A DNA stretch of 64,000 nucleotides from Chitinophaga agrisoli. GTDB taxonomy: Bacteria > Bacteroidota > Bacteroidia > Chitinophagales > Chitinophagaceae. The notes under the pieces are model-generated. The model was not told the DNA's origin. It did no database searches and worked only from the letters and a program-made list of their open reading frames with translations. Shown here in pieces: positions 43,901 through 52,023 of the stretch. The DNA is taken from assembly GCF_008386695.1 (NCBI RefSeq), contig NZ_VUOC01000002.1, positions 1,418,481-1,482,480 on the forward strand. Direction: 5' to 3'. Both the position numbers and the translations under genes were made by a program. Numbering within the stretch: position 1 is the stretch's first letter; each line of letters opens with the position of its first letter.

Positions 43901-44054
43901 TGCAGTTTACCTTGTTATGCGACAATCCATTCTCGTGCCTGAGCGTCTTAAAAAAGGGTAAAACTGTCTGGGCGCCTGCGGAAATGGGTACAAACAGGAA
44001 TACAAACAGGACAAAGCGGATATGGCATAACATCTCCTGGTTCTTAATTTTCAT
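40971..44054 (-). CDS. propeller/Y_Y_Y sensor histidine kinase (HisKA_3)
   Basis: A 1027-aa membrane kinase. Signal peptide at about residues 10-29; residues 30-700 are two-component-regulator propeller repeats, recognisable by [31 protein letters not shown] and many similar blades; a Y_Y_Y domain (about 710-775, [12 protein letters not shown]); one membrane segment (about 785-805); HisKA_3 with His830 in [12 protein letters not shown]; and an ATPase domain with TINNAIKHA and DDGAGFD. Such kinases in Bacteroidota sense periplasmic ligands, often glycans, but no polysaccharide locus is adjacent. Confidence 0.94.
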   Translation of the reverse strand: [1027 protein letters not shown]

Positions 44055-44384
44055 TGTTCTCTAAGTTGTAACCGCGCTATCTACCTCGCAAAAATATCTC
44101 AATGCCTCCGGGTGCATTTTGTTTTGCGGTTCTATATTGTTTGTTCAATAGTTCAAAAAGTTGGCATCAACAAAAGAAGGGGGCTTCTTTTCCTGATACA
44201 GTTTGCTCAGATCTTAAGCATCTCTATCTGACATATATCTGATAAGGGCCGGAAAATACCTGAAAAACAATGCTTTCAGATACCCATTATACTACGATGA
44301 TCTTGTGAATATGGTTTCCCCGAAAGGTTTTAAGACTGCAAATATAATGGTGTAATTGAGTATCGCGCAATAAAAAATAATAAA
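44055..44384. other. non-coding gap upstream of the propeller kinase
   Basis: Part of a 368-base gap with no credible gene. It carries a leftward -7 box (TATTTTTG, 44096-44089) and AT-rich sequence. I saw no repeat or RNA motif in the remainder. Confidence 0.5.
44089..44096 (-). promoter_or_regulatory. -7 box for the kinase operon
   Basis: TATTTTTG on the minus strand, 35 bases before the ATG at 44054. Confidence 0.5.
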
Positions 44385-44405
44385 CCTGGCCGTAAAACGG
44401 CCAGG
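44385..44405 (-). terminator. terminator of the 168-aa gene
   Basis: CCTGGCCGT-AAA-ACGGCCAGG, a perfect 9-bp stem, followed on the minus strand by a T-rich run (TTTATTATTTTTTATT). Confidence 0.85.
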
Positions 44406-44422
44406 CGCATACGATTTAGGGG

Positions 44423-44929
44423 TTATTTAAGGTTAAACCTAATGCCACCGCCACCATCACGCAAGGAGGAGTAGCCCGCGTACAATTCCAAACGTTTTGT
44501 TAAAAAGAAGCCCAGGTAGATGCCGCCGCCCGCCGTGAAGCGGCCATTATAGTCATAATAATATTTTTCGCCATAATCGTTTACGTAGTTACTATAATGG
44601 GTACGGCTACCCAGGGAGAGGCAAAGCTCTATATTGAAGCGGTCTGTAAAAAAGCGACTGTAACCAATATCCACGGTGGAAGTAAGGTAACCATGGCTGG
44701 TTTCTGTATACCCATCCTCCAGCACCGGCTCTCTGTATATGCCTCTCATCCGCAGGGGGCCAACGGTATATGCGAGATGAACACGCCCCTTATCAGACTG
44801 AAAGGTAAGCTCCAGGGTGCCGGTTTCGTGGTTGTGAACGCCAAGGCCTACACCCATGACATTTTGAGCATTCAAGGCTGCCGGGGTAACCGGGAGAAAG
44901 AGGAGGAGTAACAGATGTTTCATGCGCAT
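44423..44929 (-). CDS. small outer-membrane beta-barrel protein
   Basis: A 168-aa exported protein: signal peptide (about residues 1-22, LLLLLFLPVTPAALNAQ), then alternating beta strands (VMGVGLGVHNH, LELTFQSDKGRVHLAYTV, STVDIGYSRFF, AGGGIYLGFFLTKRLELYAGYS), as in small 8-strand barrels. Start at 44929 (MRMKHLLL) is preferred over 44959; 44923 is also possible. Function unknown. Confidence 0.75.
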   Translation of the reverse strand: MRMKHLLLLLFLPVTPAALNAQNVMGVGLGVHNHETGTLELTFQSDKGRVHLAYTVGPLRMRGIYREPVLEDGYTETSHGYLTSTVDIGYSRFFTDRFNIELCLSLGSRTHYSNYVNDYGEKYYYDYNGRFTAGGGIYLGFFLTKRLELYAGYSSLRDGGGGIRFNLK

Positions 44930-45040
44930 AGGTTTGTAACAGGTGTAAATATAGAGCAATTAGATAATGGATAACGCGGCCCGGGGATAAGTATAACAGT
45001 ATTTAACGGGGTATAACATTGGTTAACGGAGGGACAAAAA

Positions 45041-45071
45041 AATGAGGATGTATCTAAGACACATCCTCATT
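45041..45071 (-). terminator. terminator of the hydrolase gene
   Basis: AATGAGGATGT and ACATCCTCATT form a perfect 11-bp stem with a 9-base loop, followed on the minus strand by seven T residues. Confidence 0.85.
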
Positions 45072-45087
45072 AACAAAAAGGCTTTAT

Positions 45088-47424
45088 TTACTTAGCCAAG
45101 TCCGTAAACCCGATATCATCCAGGATGATCACACCGGATTTAGACCTGTCAAAGATCAAACGGACGTTATGCAGTTTGTCTAATACAAATTCCGGGTGTT
45201 TCTTTTGTAAAGCATCCAGGTTAAAATAGAAGAAGTCCGGGATGGACTCTGCATCATCATTTGAGTTCAGGTATGCGAATTTTGTAAGTTTCTTTTTTAT
45301 CTGTGGCTGCAGCGGCGCACAATCACTAAGGGGGAACCGGATCTGATGCCCCTGTTGATCTGTTAACTCGAGGGTAAAGTCGATGGCTTTCTTCTCCCCT
45401 GCTTTTTCCTGCTTAGCATCTTTTTTCTCCGCTTTCTTTTCTGTAGTTGATTGCTTACCTTTTTTAACATGGCTGGCGCTTTCATCGCTTTCCGCCAGGC
45501 TAAAGACCAGGGATTTGCCAGCCAGCTGCAAGGCGGCGCTATCCGGTAAGGTAAAGGTATAAGTGGCCGGCAGGGAATCTGCCCCTTCCCTATCCCATCC
45601 AATAAAGGCCGCACGGGTAAGCTCACCATCCCACATCAGTTTATGCATGGCCTCGCGCCAAACGCTCAGGTGCTCTGCCGTGATGGATACGCCGGGCATA
45701 CTGGCTGTTTCCAGGTTCAGGTCTTCTTCATAACGGGCAAGGAAAGCAGACTGGCTGTTCTCAAACTGGTTAAAGTAGATCTGTTTAGGCAGCCATTGAC
45801 GGCCATAGCGGTAGTCCTCAAACAGCGGTTTATAAGCGGAGTCTCCTTTCAGGTTCAGATCCAGGAAGGCGCTGATATATACTTTGGCGATCTGCTGCTG
45901 ATCTGCAGGCGGCATTAAATTGGTGATGTTATACAGGTTAGCATAAGGACTGCTTTGATCATACTTTCCCCAGGCAGTGCTGAACTGGCCATGGTTGGCG
46001 TGATGTACATACAGACCCGCTTTAACGCCGTTAAAGGAGGGAGAATACTGGATACGGGTAAAAGGGCTTAAACCACCGTATGACTGCATATCCATATCAT
46101 GGGTACCCTGGATCACGAAATAGTTGATATCCTTTAACGGGGCCAGTATAGCGGCAGGTTTATACTGCCCGTCCACCGGTGCAATGGCTACATACGCTTT
46201 TATGTTAAAGTTGAAATGGAAGACCTCATTGGCATTATCCGGGTAGCTGGGCAATGTGTTAAACAATGCCGCATGGGACATGGCCTCGCCGCCCCTGGAG
46301 TGGCCCATTAAGGCGATACGGTCCATATCTACCCGGTGGTAAAAAGGGTTACCTGGCTCTTTGTTCCATTTTTGCCAGAGCTCCAGGTGTTTGAGCATCA
46401 GCCAGCCCCGCACGCCGTTCTCATTTTTAAGACCGCCCCAGGGCATGTCTGTAAAACTGGTATTCATAAAATTCTCATCCACGGAGGCCACGATATATCC
46501 CCTGCTGGCCAGCAGCTCTGCCAGGTAATCATACCCTCTTTCTGACCAGTCCTGCGCAAGGTGGTTACCATGCACTACCAGCACCAGGGGCGCGGGGCCC
46601 TGTAGATCTTCCGGGTACCATACCATAGCATTCAGCGGCAGCTGTGTTTCATCAAACCCAAAGAACCAGGTACGCAGCTTACCAAATGTGCCGGTCCAGG
46701 ATTTAAGCATAAAGGAAGCGTCAACAGTAGGCGTTTTTATTTTAGCGTCTTTATCATACATCGGGCGGCGCTTATCCTTTCCTGAGCCATAGGTGAGGAA
46801 AGATACTTTATGGCCCCCCGGTTTGGAAGGATCGCCAACGGTAAGCGGCGCGGGCAGCGCGGCCTGCATTTTATAATTGGTGACCGGTTTAACAGGCGTA
46901 CCGGGATACAGGAACAGGTAGAGGCCTATGATGGCGCCTGCCAACCCGGTCAGCAGCGCTGCGAGGGTGATGATCTTTTTAGACCGCGGCCATGCTGTGC
47001 CGCGATGCCTGCGCCAGGCAGACAGCCCGCCCACGATCAATGCCGGGAACAGGATCAGCATGATCATGTATGTCCAGCTGGAAGGCCCCAGGCGGTAGAA
47101 GAAATAAATGAAAAAGAAAGTGAACGCAATGCCGAATCTGAAATAAAAGGGCGTTCTTCCCACCACCGATACTACCCAGCTTATCAACCATGCCAATAGC
47201 AGGATGGGAATAGTATAGGCCAGCAGGGTTAGCAGATAATATCCAAACCCAACTCCTTTGGGCAGCAAACCATCTGCCATGGTAAGGATGATGAACAGTA
47301 AGGCGGCGGTCAATATAGCTATACCACTGGCTTTGAGTGATATCTGACCTGGTGTGATAAATGAGATGGCAGCCTGTAACCGTTTTTTGAACCGGCCCCA
47401 GGCAGAATTTTGGTTGTCCTGCAT
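45088..47424 (-). CDS. membrane-anchored alpha/beta hydrolase
   Basis: A 778-aa protein. Residues about 30-175 hold five hydrophobic segments, then a periplasmic alpha/beta hydrolase domain follows. LVLVVHGNHLAQDW gives the oxyanion region, and the nucleophile elbow is MGHSRGGEAMSHA, as in chlorophyllase, dienelactone-hydrolase or PET-hydrolase-like enzymes. The catalytic Asp is likely in FVIQGTHDMDM and the His in VHHANHGQFS. Near residue 670 is a Lys/Glu-rich insert (KKAEKKDAKQEKAGEKK), then a beta-rich C-terminal domain. Single gene; substrate unknown. Confidence 0.88.
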   Translation of the reverse strand: MQDNQNSAWGRFKKRLQAAISFITPGQISLKASGIAILTAALLFIILTMADGLLPKGVGFGYYLLTLLAYTIPILLLAWLISWVVSVVGRTPFYFRFGIAFTFFFIYFFYRLGPSSWTYMIMLILFPALIVGGLSAWRRHRGTAWPRSKKIITLAALLTGLAGAIIGLYLFLYPGTPVKPVTNYKMQAALPAPLTVGDPSKPGGHKVSFLTYGSGKDKRRPMYDKDAKIKTPTVDASFMLKSWTGTFGKLRTWFFGFDETQLPLNAMVWYPEDLQGPAPLVLVVHGNHLAQDWSERGYDYLAELLASRGYIVASVDENFMNTSFTDMPWGGLKNENGVRGWLMLKHLELWQKWNKEPGNPFYHRVDMDRIALMGHSRGGEAMSHAALFNTLPSYPDNANEVFHFNFNIKAYVAIAPVDGQYKPAAILAPLKDINYFVIQGTHDMDMQSYGGLSPFTRIQYSPSFNGVKAGLYVHHANHGQFSTAWGKYDQSSPYANLYNITNLMPPADQQQIAKVYISAFLDLNLKGDSAYKPLFEDYRYGRQWLPKQIYFNQFENSQSAFLARYEEDLNLETASMPGVSITAEHLSVWREAMHKLMWDGELTRAAFIGWDREGADSLPATYTFTLPDSAALQLAGKSLVFSLAESDESASHVKKGKQSTTEKKAEKKDAKQEKAGEKKAIDFTLELTDQQGHQIRFPLSDCAPLQPQIKKKLTKFAYLNSNDDAESIPDFFYFNLDALQKKHPEFVLDKLHNVRLIFDRSKSGVIILDDIGFTDLAK

Positions 47425-47496
47425 AAGCGTACTTTATGATGCCTGTAATAGGTGTATAAACGTAGGGGCACAAAATATATAATTATGCGCAAAAAA

Positions 47497-47521
47497 AAGG
47501 CTAACCTTCCCGGTTAGCCTT
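47497..47521 (-). terminator. terminator of the 128-aa gene
   Basis: AAGGCTAACC and GGTTAGCCTT, a perfect 10-bp stem with a 5-base loop, followed on the minus strand by a run of T. Confidence 0.85.
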
Positions 47522-47542
47522 ATACGATGGTCAAATCCCCTG

Positions 47543-47929
47543 TTATTTCAGCAGGTCCCTTGCAAAGAACACATGGGTGGTAATGGAGGAACCACAGCCG
47601 CAGCTGAGTACGTGCACCACAATGATGTTACCACTGGGCAGCGTGAGGCTGCCTTCATAATTCTGGCAGCCGTTGCTGTCGCCCTGGTAGGTGAGTACGA
47701 TCAGGGTAGGGCTGGCGGTGCTGCCGGACTCCTTTACAAAGGCGTGGGCTACATTGCATGCTGCAGATGTTTCCACGCAGTAATACTTACCGCCTAAAGC
47801 GTCGTAATAGTTACAGCTGTAATCGGCGGGTTTGCCGGTGGCAGGTTTGCTGGCAGCCATGGCGCTGGTAAATTGGTACAGGCAAAAAAATGCGCATAAA
47901 AAGGCGGATAGGGCTAAGGATCTTTTCAT
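47543..47929 (-). CDS. small Cys-rich secreted protein
   Basis: A 128-aa exported protein: signal peptide (about residues 1-26, FLCAFFCLYQFTSAMA), then a short domain with about seven Cys residues (CNYYDALGGKYYCVE, SAACNVAH, NGCQNYEG, LSCGCGSS), which suggests disulphides or metal binding. The frame extends to 48028, but MKRSLALSAF at 47929 is the evident start. I do not recognise the family. Confidence 0.7.
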   Translation of the reverse strand: MKRSLALSAFLCAFFCLYQFTSAMAASKPATGKPADYSCNYYDALGGKYYCVETSAACNVAHAFVKESGSTASPTLIVLTYQGDSNGCQNYEGSLTLPSGNIIVVHVLSCGCGSSITTHVFFARDLLK

Positions 47930-48054
47930 AACTGTTTGGTTTGGGTGTAGGGTTTGTGAATTGTTTAAGGTAAGGGATGCCGGGTGTGATGGGACCGCAG
48001 TTGCCGGGGAGGATGGTGTACCAGGCAATTACTTGTAACTTTTTTTTGTTAGCA

Positions 48055-48087
48055 TTTGGAAATAAAAAATGATTTACCTTATCTTTG
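48055..48087 (+). promoter_or_regulatory. promoter of tRNA-His
   Basis: TTTG (48055-48058), 21 bases, TATCTTTG (48080-48087): a complete Bacteroidota -33/-7 promoter, 20 bases upstream of the tRNA. Confidence 0.8.
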
Positions 48088-48106
48088 CAGTCCCGAAAAC
48101 AAAAAT

Positions 48107-48181
48107 GGTGGCCATAGCTCAGTTGGTTAGAGCACTAGATTGTGGTTCTAGGGGTCGAGGGTTCGAACCCCTTTGGCCACC
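48107..48181 (+). tRNA. tRNA-His (GTG)
   Basis: Full cloverleaf: acceptor GTGGCCA/TGGCCAC, anticodon loop TTGTGGT within CTAGA/TCTAG giving anticodon GTG, T loop GGTTCGAACCC. The extra 5' G at 48107 opposite discriminator C at 48181 is the tRNA-His identity pair. CCA is not encoded. Confidence 0.96.
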
Positions 48182-48193
48182 CAAAAACGGGAA

Positions 48194-48216
48194 AAGGCTT
48201 CTGGTAACAGAGGCCT
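48194..48216 (+). terminator. terminator of tRNA-His
   Basis: AAGGCTTCTG-GTAA-CAGAGGCCTT, one G-T pair in the stem, followed by a T run to 48222. Confidence 0.85.
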
Positions 48217-48400
48217 TTTTTTATGCCCGTTTGTATAGCCGGTAGCGGGCAACCGGCAGCTGGATCATCTGCCTGCTTTATGCCGGTTTGTGTACATGGC
48301 GGCCGGTACCGGAAAGTAAATCCTCCCGGCCGGGTCTACATCCCTGACAAAACCGGTTTTTTTCCCTTTCTTTGCGCTCTCAAAACTGTCAAGCAACACA

Positions 48401-48997
48401 ATGTCTATATACCTGATCCCCTTTTTCACTGCTTTTGCAGGATGGTTTGCTAACTGGATAACTATCAAGCTGCTATTCCATCCCCGGGAGCCTAAAAACC
48501 TGGGCTTTATGACCCTGCAGGGCATTTTTCCCAAACGCCAGCGGCAGCTGGCAGAAAAGCTGGGTAAGCTGGTGGCAGAAGAGTTGTTCTCGTTTGACGA
48601 CATCCGCCAGAAACTGACGGACCCGGAAAAGATCAAAAACATTATTCCCCTGGTGGAGGATCACCTGGAGCAGTTCCTGCGCGTAAAGCTGCCCGCGGCT
48701 ATGCCGGTACTCTCCATGTTCATTGGCGACAGCACCATTAAACAGGTAAAAGATGTACTGGTAAAGGAGCTGGATACCCTTTTCCCTATCATGATAGACC
48801 AATACCTGCAGAATGCGCAAAAGGAGCTGGACCTGGAACGGATGGTTACTGAAAAAGTGGCCGCTCTCTCCTCAGATAAGCTGGAACAGGTGCTGCAGGA
48901 AACCATGTCCCGGGAGCTCCGGCTCGTGGCGGTGTTTGGCGGAGTAGTGGGCTTTATCATCGGCCTTGTCTATTTATTGTTGACACTGGCTTTTTAA
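48401..48997 (+). CDS. DUF445 family membrane protein
   Basis: A 198-aa protein with a membrane segment at each end (about residues 3-22 and 178-197). The opening WFANWITIKLLFHPREPKNLGF and the phrase MTLQGIFPKRQRQLAEKLG are hallmarks of DUF445. The soluble middle is amphipathic and helical. Function of the family is not established. It stands alone between tRNA-His and the outer-membrane protein pair. Confidence 0.9.
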   Translation: MSIYLIPFFTAFAGWFANWITIKLLFHPREPKNLGFMTLQGIFPKRQRQLAEKLGKLVAEELFSFDDIRQKLTDPEKIKNIIPLVEDHLEQFLRVKLPAAMPVLSMFIGDSTIKQVKDVLVKELDTLFPIMIDQYLQNAQKELDLERMVTEKVAALSSDKLEQVLQETMSRELRLVAVFGGVVGFIIGLVYLLLTLAF

Positions 48998-49123
48998 TAC
49001 AGGTGTAGCACAATTCCTCAAATCGTTAACTACTGTTAAAACCTCTCACCGCCATTTTTTGTGATTTCCTCGGCGCAAAACCCCCTTTCGTCATATTAGA
49101 CGATTATGCATACAAAATGCATT

Positions 49124-49131
49124 TATTTTTG
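49124..49131 (+). promoter_or_regulatory. -7 box upstream of the first of two outer-membrane genes
   Basis: TATTTTTG, 115 bases before the ATG at 49247. The implied leader of about 110 bases is long for this genome. The remaining gap (48998-49246) has no gene. Confidence 0.4.
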
Positions 49132-49246
49132 TGCCCGATTTGAGCCTGGAACAGATTGTTGAACCACCCAACAGGCTGCACACCGTCGATGGCCTGGAAA
49201 CAACATACTAAAATTTACAGAATAGCATATAAAGAGAGAATAACTG

Positions 49247-51808
49247 ATGAAAAAATGGTACCTATTACTGGCTGCCGTCCTGTTGGGACAGATAGCCTTA
49301 CATGCACAGATACCCGTAATGCCGGCCACCGGCACAGGCGGTAAACCCGGCGCCGCCGGGCAACGTGCGCTGCCCCAGATTGGTCACATCTACGGTAAAC
49401 TGGTGGATGCGGACACGAAAAAGCCGGTTGCCTATGCGGCGGTAGCCCTACTGAAACTACGCGATTCCAGCGTGGTAACGGGTATGCTCACCAAGGACAA
49501 CGGGGAATTCAATTTTGAGAACCTGCCCTTTGGCACCTTCAATATGCGCATCACCTTCATGGGTTATGAAACCGTGATGAAACGGGTGGCCATCGGCCCC
49601 AAGACCATAGACCAGGACCTGGGCAACCTTCGCCTGCAGCCCAATACCAAGCTGCTGAACACCGTAGAGGTAACCGGCCAGAAAAGCGCGTTCACGATGG
49701 GCATTGATAAAAAGGTGTTTAACGTAGACCGCAACCTGGTAAGCGTAGGCGGTACGGCACAGGATGTCTTGAAAAATGTGCCCGCCGTGAATGTGGATAT
49801 AGACGGTAACGTAACGGTACGTAACGCCGCTCCCACCATTTTTGTTGATGGCAAACCCTCTACCCTTACCCTGGACCAGATCCCGGCCGATGCGATCGAG
49901 AGCGTAGAGCTGATCACCAATCCCTCCGCTAAATATGACGCGGAAGGTATGTCCGGCATCCTGAATATTGTGCTGAAGAAGAACAAACGGGCTGGCATCA
50001 ACGGTATGATAACAGCAGGTATAGGCACCGGCGATAAGTATAACGGCGGCGGCAATATTAACGTACGCCAGGGCAAGCTGAACGTATTTGCCAACTATAT
50101 GATCAATGCCAACCGCAACTGGGGTGACGGTACAACTGACCGTACCAATTTCTTTGGCGGGGATACCAGTTTCCTGCACCAGCAGAGTAACAGCACCAGC
50201 TCCCCTGTATTCCAGTTTGGGCGGGCCGGTATTGATTATTACCTGGATAACCGGAATACCATCTCCCTGTCGCAGGCAATTGTAGACGGTAGCTTCAAGA
50301 ACCATGAGGACCTGCGCAGCACTTTTAATAAAGGCGATTCCCTGAGCAACCGTATCAATAACAACAAGTTCGGGTTCCGTAACTACACCACCCAGCTGGA
50401 CTTTAAGCATACTTTTGCCAAGCCCAACCAGGAATGGTCTGCCGCGGCTTACTATAACTACAGCACCAACGACCGTAACGGCGACTTTAACACGCAGGGG
50501 CTTACGCCAGAGGGCGTGCCCGCAGGCAAATCCGTGCTGCAGAACAACAATTCTGACGGTAAGACCACCTTTATTACCCTGCAAACAGATTACACGGACC
50601 CGGTTGGTAAAACTGGCAAACTGGAGCTGGGCCTGAAGACCACGCTGCGTAATTACACCAGTAACTACAATGTGTTTGACCAGGATACCACTACCGGCCA
50701 GTACAATTTTAACAACCAGTTATCCAACGACTATAAGTACAAAGAGCAGATCTATGCGGGTTACGCCAACTACTCCGGTACTGTTGGCAATTTTGGCTAC
50801 CAGGGCGGTTTACGTGTAGAGCAGTACGTATATTCCGGCGAGATCCCCAGCGAGGGCAAGGAATTTAAGCCGACCAAGGCCCGGCCGGGATTTTTCCCCA
50901 GCGTATACCTGTCGCAGAAGTTCAAAGGCGACCAGGAACTGCAGCTGAACTATTCCCGCCGTGTTACCAGGCCCAACTTTTTCCAGCTGATCCCTTACCG
51001 TGACTATACGGACCCGCTGAACCAGCGGGAAGGTAACCCGAACCTGCGGCCGGAGTATACCAACAGCATTGAGTTCTCTTACGCCAAGAACTGGAAGAAC
51101 AGCAATGTACTGGGCTCCATTTATTACCGGAACACCAATAACCTGCTGTCTACCATTGCCACGCCGCTGGGTAAGGATACCCTGTTAACGACGTATGTGA
51201 ACGCTAACAAGAACAATTCCTATGGCGCCGAGCTGACCGGCAAGAGCACTTTCTTTGGCATCTGGGATGTAATGGGCAATGTGAACCTTTACCGTACAGA
51301 GATCTCCGTAACGCAGGACAACCAGACCTATTCGAACAGCAATTTTAGCTGGCTGGCCAAGATCAACTCTGATACCAAGCTGCCGGCTAACTTTACGCTG
51401 CAGGTGACCGGTACTTACCAGTCGCCCACGATTGCCCTGCCCAACTCTGGTGGCGGTGGCCGTGGTGGTGGAGGTGGCGGTTTTATGCAGATACCCACTT
51501 CTGCCCAGGGCACCATCAAAGGCTTTAGCTATGTAGATATAGGCCTGAAAAAGGATTTCCTGAAGAACAAGATGGCCTCGCTGACCCTGGCCCTGTCTGA
51601 CGTGTTTAACACCCGCCAGTATGAGCTGAACCAGGTATCGCCGGCTTTTGCCCAGGACTATATCCGCAAGCGTGAGTCCCGCATATTGCGCCTCACTTTT
51701 GCATATCGTTTTGGCAAGTTTGACGCGCAGATCTTTAAACGTAAAAATACCAAAGCAGACAAGGAGAACCAGCAGCAGAACATGGGCGATCCCGGTCAGA
51801 GCTTCTAA
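49247..51808 (+). CDS. outer-membrane beta-barrel protein (TonB-receptor-like), copy 1
   Basis: An 853-aa outer-membrane protein: signal peptide at about residues 1-21 (ending ALHAQ), carboxypeptidase-regulatory-like domain at about 48-135 (GKLVDADTKKPVAYAAVALL), plug at about 138-245 (DVLKNVPAVNVDIDGNVTVRNAAPTIFVDGKPS), and a barrel ending LRLTFAYRFGKFDAQIF with a charged tail. A Gly/Arg-rich loop lies near residue 740. It is the tandem paralogue of the gene at 52024. Ligand unknown; no SusD-like partner. Confidence 0.9.
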   Translation: MKKWYLLLAAVLLGQIALHAQIPVMPATGTGGKPGAAGQRALPQIGHIYGKLVDADTKKPVAYAAVALLKLRDSSVVTGMLTKDNGEFNFENLPFGTFNMRITFMGYETVMKRVAIGPKTIDQDLGNLRLQPNTKLLNTVEVTGQKSAFTMGIDKKVFNVDRNLVSVGGTAQDVLKNVPAVNVDIDGNVTVRNAAPTIFVDGKPSTLTLDQIPADAIESVELITNPSAKYDAEGMSGILNIVLKKNKRAGINGMITAGIGTGDKYNGGGNINVRQGKLNVFANYMINANRNWGDGTTDRTNFFGGDTSFLHQQSNSTSSPVFQFGRAGIDYYLDNRNTISLSQAIVDGSFKNHEDLRSTFNKGDSLSNRINNNKFGFRNYTTQLDFKHTFAKPNQEWSAAAYYNYSTNDRNGDFNTQGLTPEGVPAGKSVLQNNNSDGKTTFITLQTDYTDPVGKTGKLELGLKTTLRNYTSNYNVFDQDTTTGQYNFNNQLSNDYKYKEQIYAGYANYSGTVGNFGYQGGLRVEQYVYSGEIPSEGKEFKPTKARPGFFPSVYLSQKFKGDQELQLNYSRRVTRPNFFQLIPYRDYTDPLNQREGNPNLRPEYTNSIEFSYAKNWKNSNVLGSIYYRNTNNLLSTIATPLGKDTLLTTYVNANKNNSYGAELTGKSTFFGIWDVMGNVNLYRTEISVTQDNQTYSNSNFSWLAKINSDTKLPANFTLQVTGTYQSPTIALPNSGGGGRGGGGGGFMQIPTSAQGTIKGFSYVDIGLKKDFLKNKMASLTLALSDVFNTRQYELNQVSPAFAQDYIRKRESRILRLTFAYRFGKFDAQIFKRKNTKADKENQQQNMGDPGQSF

Positions 51809-51830
51809 ATATTCACCCGATTGCATACAC

Positions 51831-51867
51831 TATAACGCCGGTCCTCCATGTGGGGACCGGCGTTATA
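51831..51867 (+). terminator. strong hairpin between the paralogous outer-membrane genes
   Basis: TATAACGCCGGTCC and GGACCGGCGTTATA, a perfect 14-bp stem with a 9-base loop, 22 bases after the stop. No good T run follows, so it may stabilise the 3' end of the first message as much as end it. Confidence 0.7.
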
Positions 51868-52023
51868 AATTGTAGACATTCTCCCCAAATTGCCCACTGT
51901 CGCTACATACTGCCTTTTACCCCCTGAACCGCCTATCTGTCCTATAGCCATTCATCATATTTAAAAAACCGTTAGTCCCTTACTGGGTATTTTTACCCCA
52001 CAATGCTATCATTCCACTTGATC

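Noticed and set aside
49457-50584. 375-codon open frame on the minus strand
   Set aside because: Antisense to the first outer-membrane barrel; valine/isoleucine-rich composition typical of reverse-strand frames in GC-moderate genes.
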